Position numbers and translations under genes: made by a program. The notes under the pieces are model-generated. The model did not search any database. It was not told the origin of the DNA and saw nothing but the letters and a program-made list of their open reading frames with translations. Positions 63,345 to 64,000 of a stretch of 64,000 nt of DNA are shown in pieces; positions within the stretch are counted from its first letter, which is position 1; the number at the start of each line of letters is the position of its first letter. The stretch covers positions 62,001 to 126,000 of the forward strand of contig NZ_JBIQLE010000007.1 in NCBI RefSeq assembly GCF_044464525.1. Reading direction: 5' to 3'. Source of the stretch: Pusillimonas sp044464525. Lineage in GTDB: Bacteria; Pseudomonadota; Gammaproteobacteria; Burkholderiales; Burkholderiaceae_B.

Positions 63345-64000
63345 TGAGCAAAAAGTTTGGTGCAACATCGACCGCTGACGAAGTGCTGGCCGGCGTTAAT
63401 CTCACGGGCAAACGGTTTCTCATCACCGGAGCCTCGTCAGGCATTGGGCTTGAAACGGCTCGTTCACTGGTCTCACGCGGCGCCACCGTCGTAGGTACGG
63501 TCAGGGATCTGACCAAAGCCGAGACGGCTACGGCATCAGTGCGCGACGCCGCGAAACAAGGAGGTGGCCGCTTGACACTGATTGAGCTCGAGCTGGCCTC
63601 CTTGCAAAGCGTTCGTGCTTGTGCAGATAAACTTCTGGCTGACGGACAGCCGTTTGATGCCATCATCGCCAACGCGGGCGTTATGGCGCCTCCGTTCGGA
63701 CGGACTGCCGACGGATTCGAGCTTCAGTTCGGAATAAACTACCTTGGCCATTTCGCGCTGATCACCCGGGCCGAGCCGCTGCTGGCTCAGAACGGGCGCT
63801 TGGTGGTGCTGTCGTCCCAGGCTCATCGGATCGCCGATATTGATCTGGACGATCTCAATTTCGAGCAACAGGCCTACGACCCGTTTGTCGCCTATGGTCG
63901 TTCAAAGACGGCCGTTACGCTCTTCGCAACCGAATTCGATAAACGGCATCGCACTCGGGGCATCCGGGCGGCTTCGGTGATGCCGGGGAACAGTTTTACT
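63345..64000 (+). CDS. Short-chain dehydrogenase/reductase (3' end outside the window)
   Basis: Open frame continuing past the window end, at least 218 residues. ATG 63345 is chosen because AAGGA is 8 bp upstream; ATG 63339 in the same frame is too close. KRFLITGASSGIGLETARSL is the NADP motif, NAGVMAPPFG follows, and YGRSK holds the catalytic tyrosine and lysine. The YLGHF and SSQAHRIADID segments resemble retinol dehydrogenase/light-dependent protochlorophyllide-type SDRs. It lies 68 bp after the previous SDR. Confidence 0.87.

Overview
The window looks like a chromosomal segment of a GC-rich betaproteobacterium, most likely Burkholderiales/Alcaligenaceae (Bordetella, Achromobacter or Pusillimonas-like). 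This rests on the aromatic catabolism gene set, the many Liv-type binding proteins and the fused pcaC-pcaD gene. It is inferred from gene content only. No rRNA or tRNA gene, CRISPR array, complete insertion sequence or replication origin was seen.

Region 1 (1-13.7 kb, all + strand) is a long catabolic block. It holds the tail of a solute-binding protein, livHMGF, a two-subunit class I CoA-transferase-like enzyme, a luciferase-like flavin monooxygenase, a two-subunit biotin-dependent acyl-CoA carboxylase and the three-gene proton-translocating transhydrogenase pntAA-pntAB-pntB. The order suggests import, CoA activation or cleavage, oxidation and carboxylation of an unidentified organic acid. 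A diaminopimelate dehydrogenase gene (ddh) and the remains of a higBA toxin-antitoxin locus follow.

Region 2 (15.4-37.2 kb) is a scattered 4-hydroxybenzoate/protocatechuate (beta-ketoadipate) regulon. It contains pobA with its AraC-type regulator, pcaIJ with IclR-type pcaR, pcaHG with LysR-type pcaQ, pcaB and a fused pcaCD. Together these convert 4-hydroxybenzoate to 3-oxoadipyl-CoA; pcaF (the thiolase) is not in the window. Three orphan Liv-type binding proteins, a second flavin monooxygenase with a LysR gene, and an alternative spermidine pathway operon (XRE regulator, nspC, carboxyspermidine dehydrogenase) lie between the pca genes. Two intergenic stretches (24.2-24.5 kb and 34.2-34.5 kb) are packed with tandem and inverted repeats.

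Region 3 (37.3-51.6 kb) has a PAS-containing chemoreceptor, a large membrane protein with a GDYXXLXY domain, a peroxiredoxin, a fecI-fecR-TonB receptor iron-uptake system facing a PepSY membrane protein operon, and a large MscS-type channel.

Region 4 (51.5-59 kb) is accessory DNA. A 189-bp near-identical direct repeat, made of the 3' end of the mechanosensitive channel gene plus downstream sequence, brackets about 7.1 kb. That segment carries an MHS-type transporter, a six-gene operon (periplasmic protein, cupredoxin, two small membrane proteins, GTP cyclohydrolase I, ECF sigma factor) and a lower-GC LysR/SDR pair. Beyond it (59-64 kb) lie a MetE-C-like methyltransferase, a ccdAB locus whose toxin has an internal deletion, an IS3-like end, a SAM methyltransferase and a TetR/SDR/SDR group that runs off the window.
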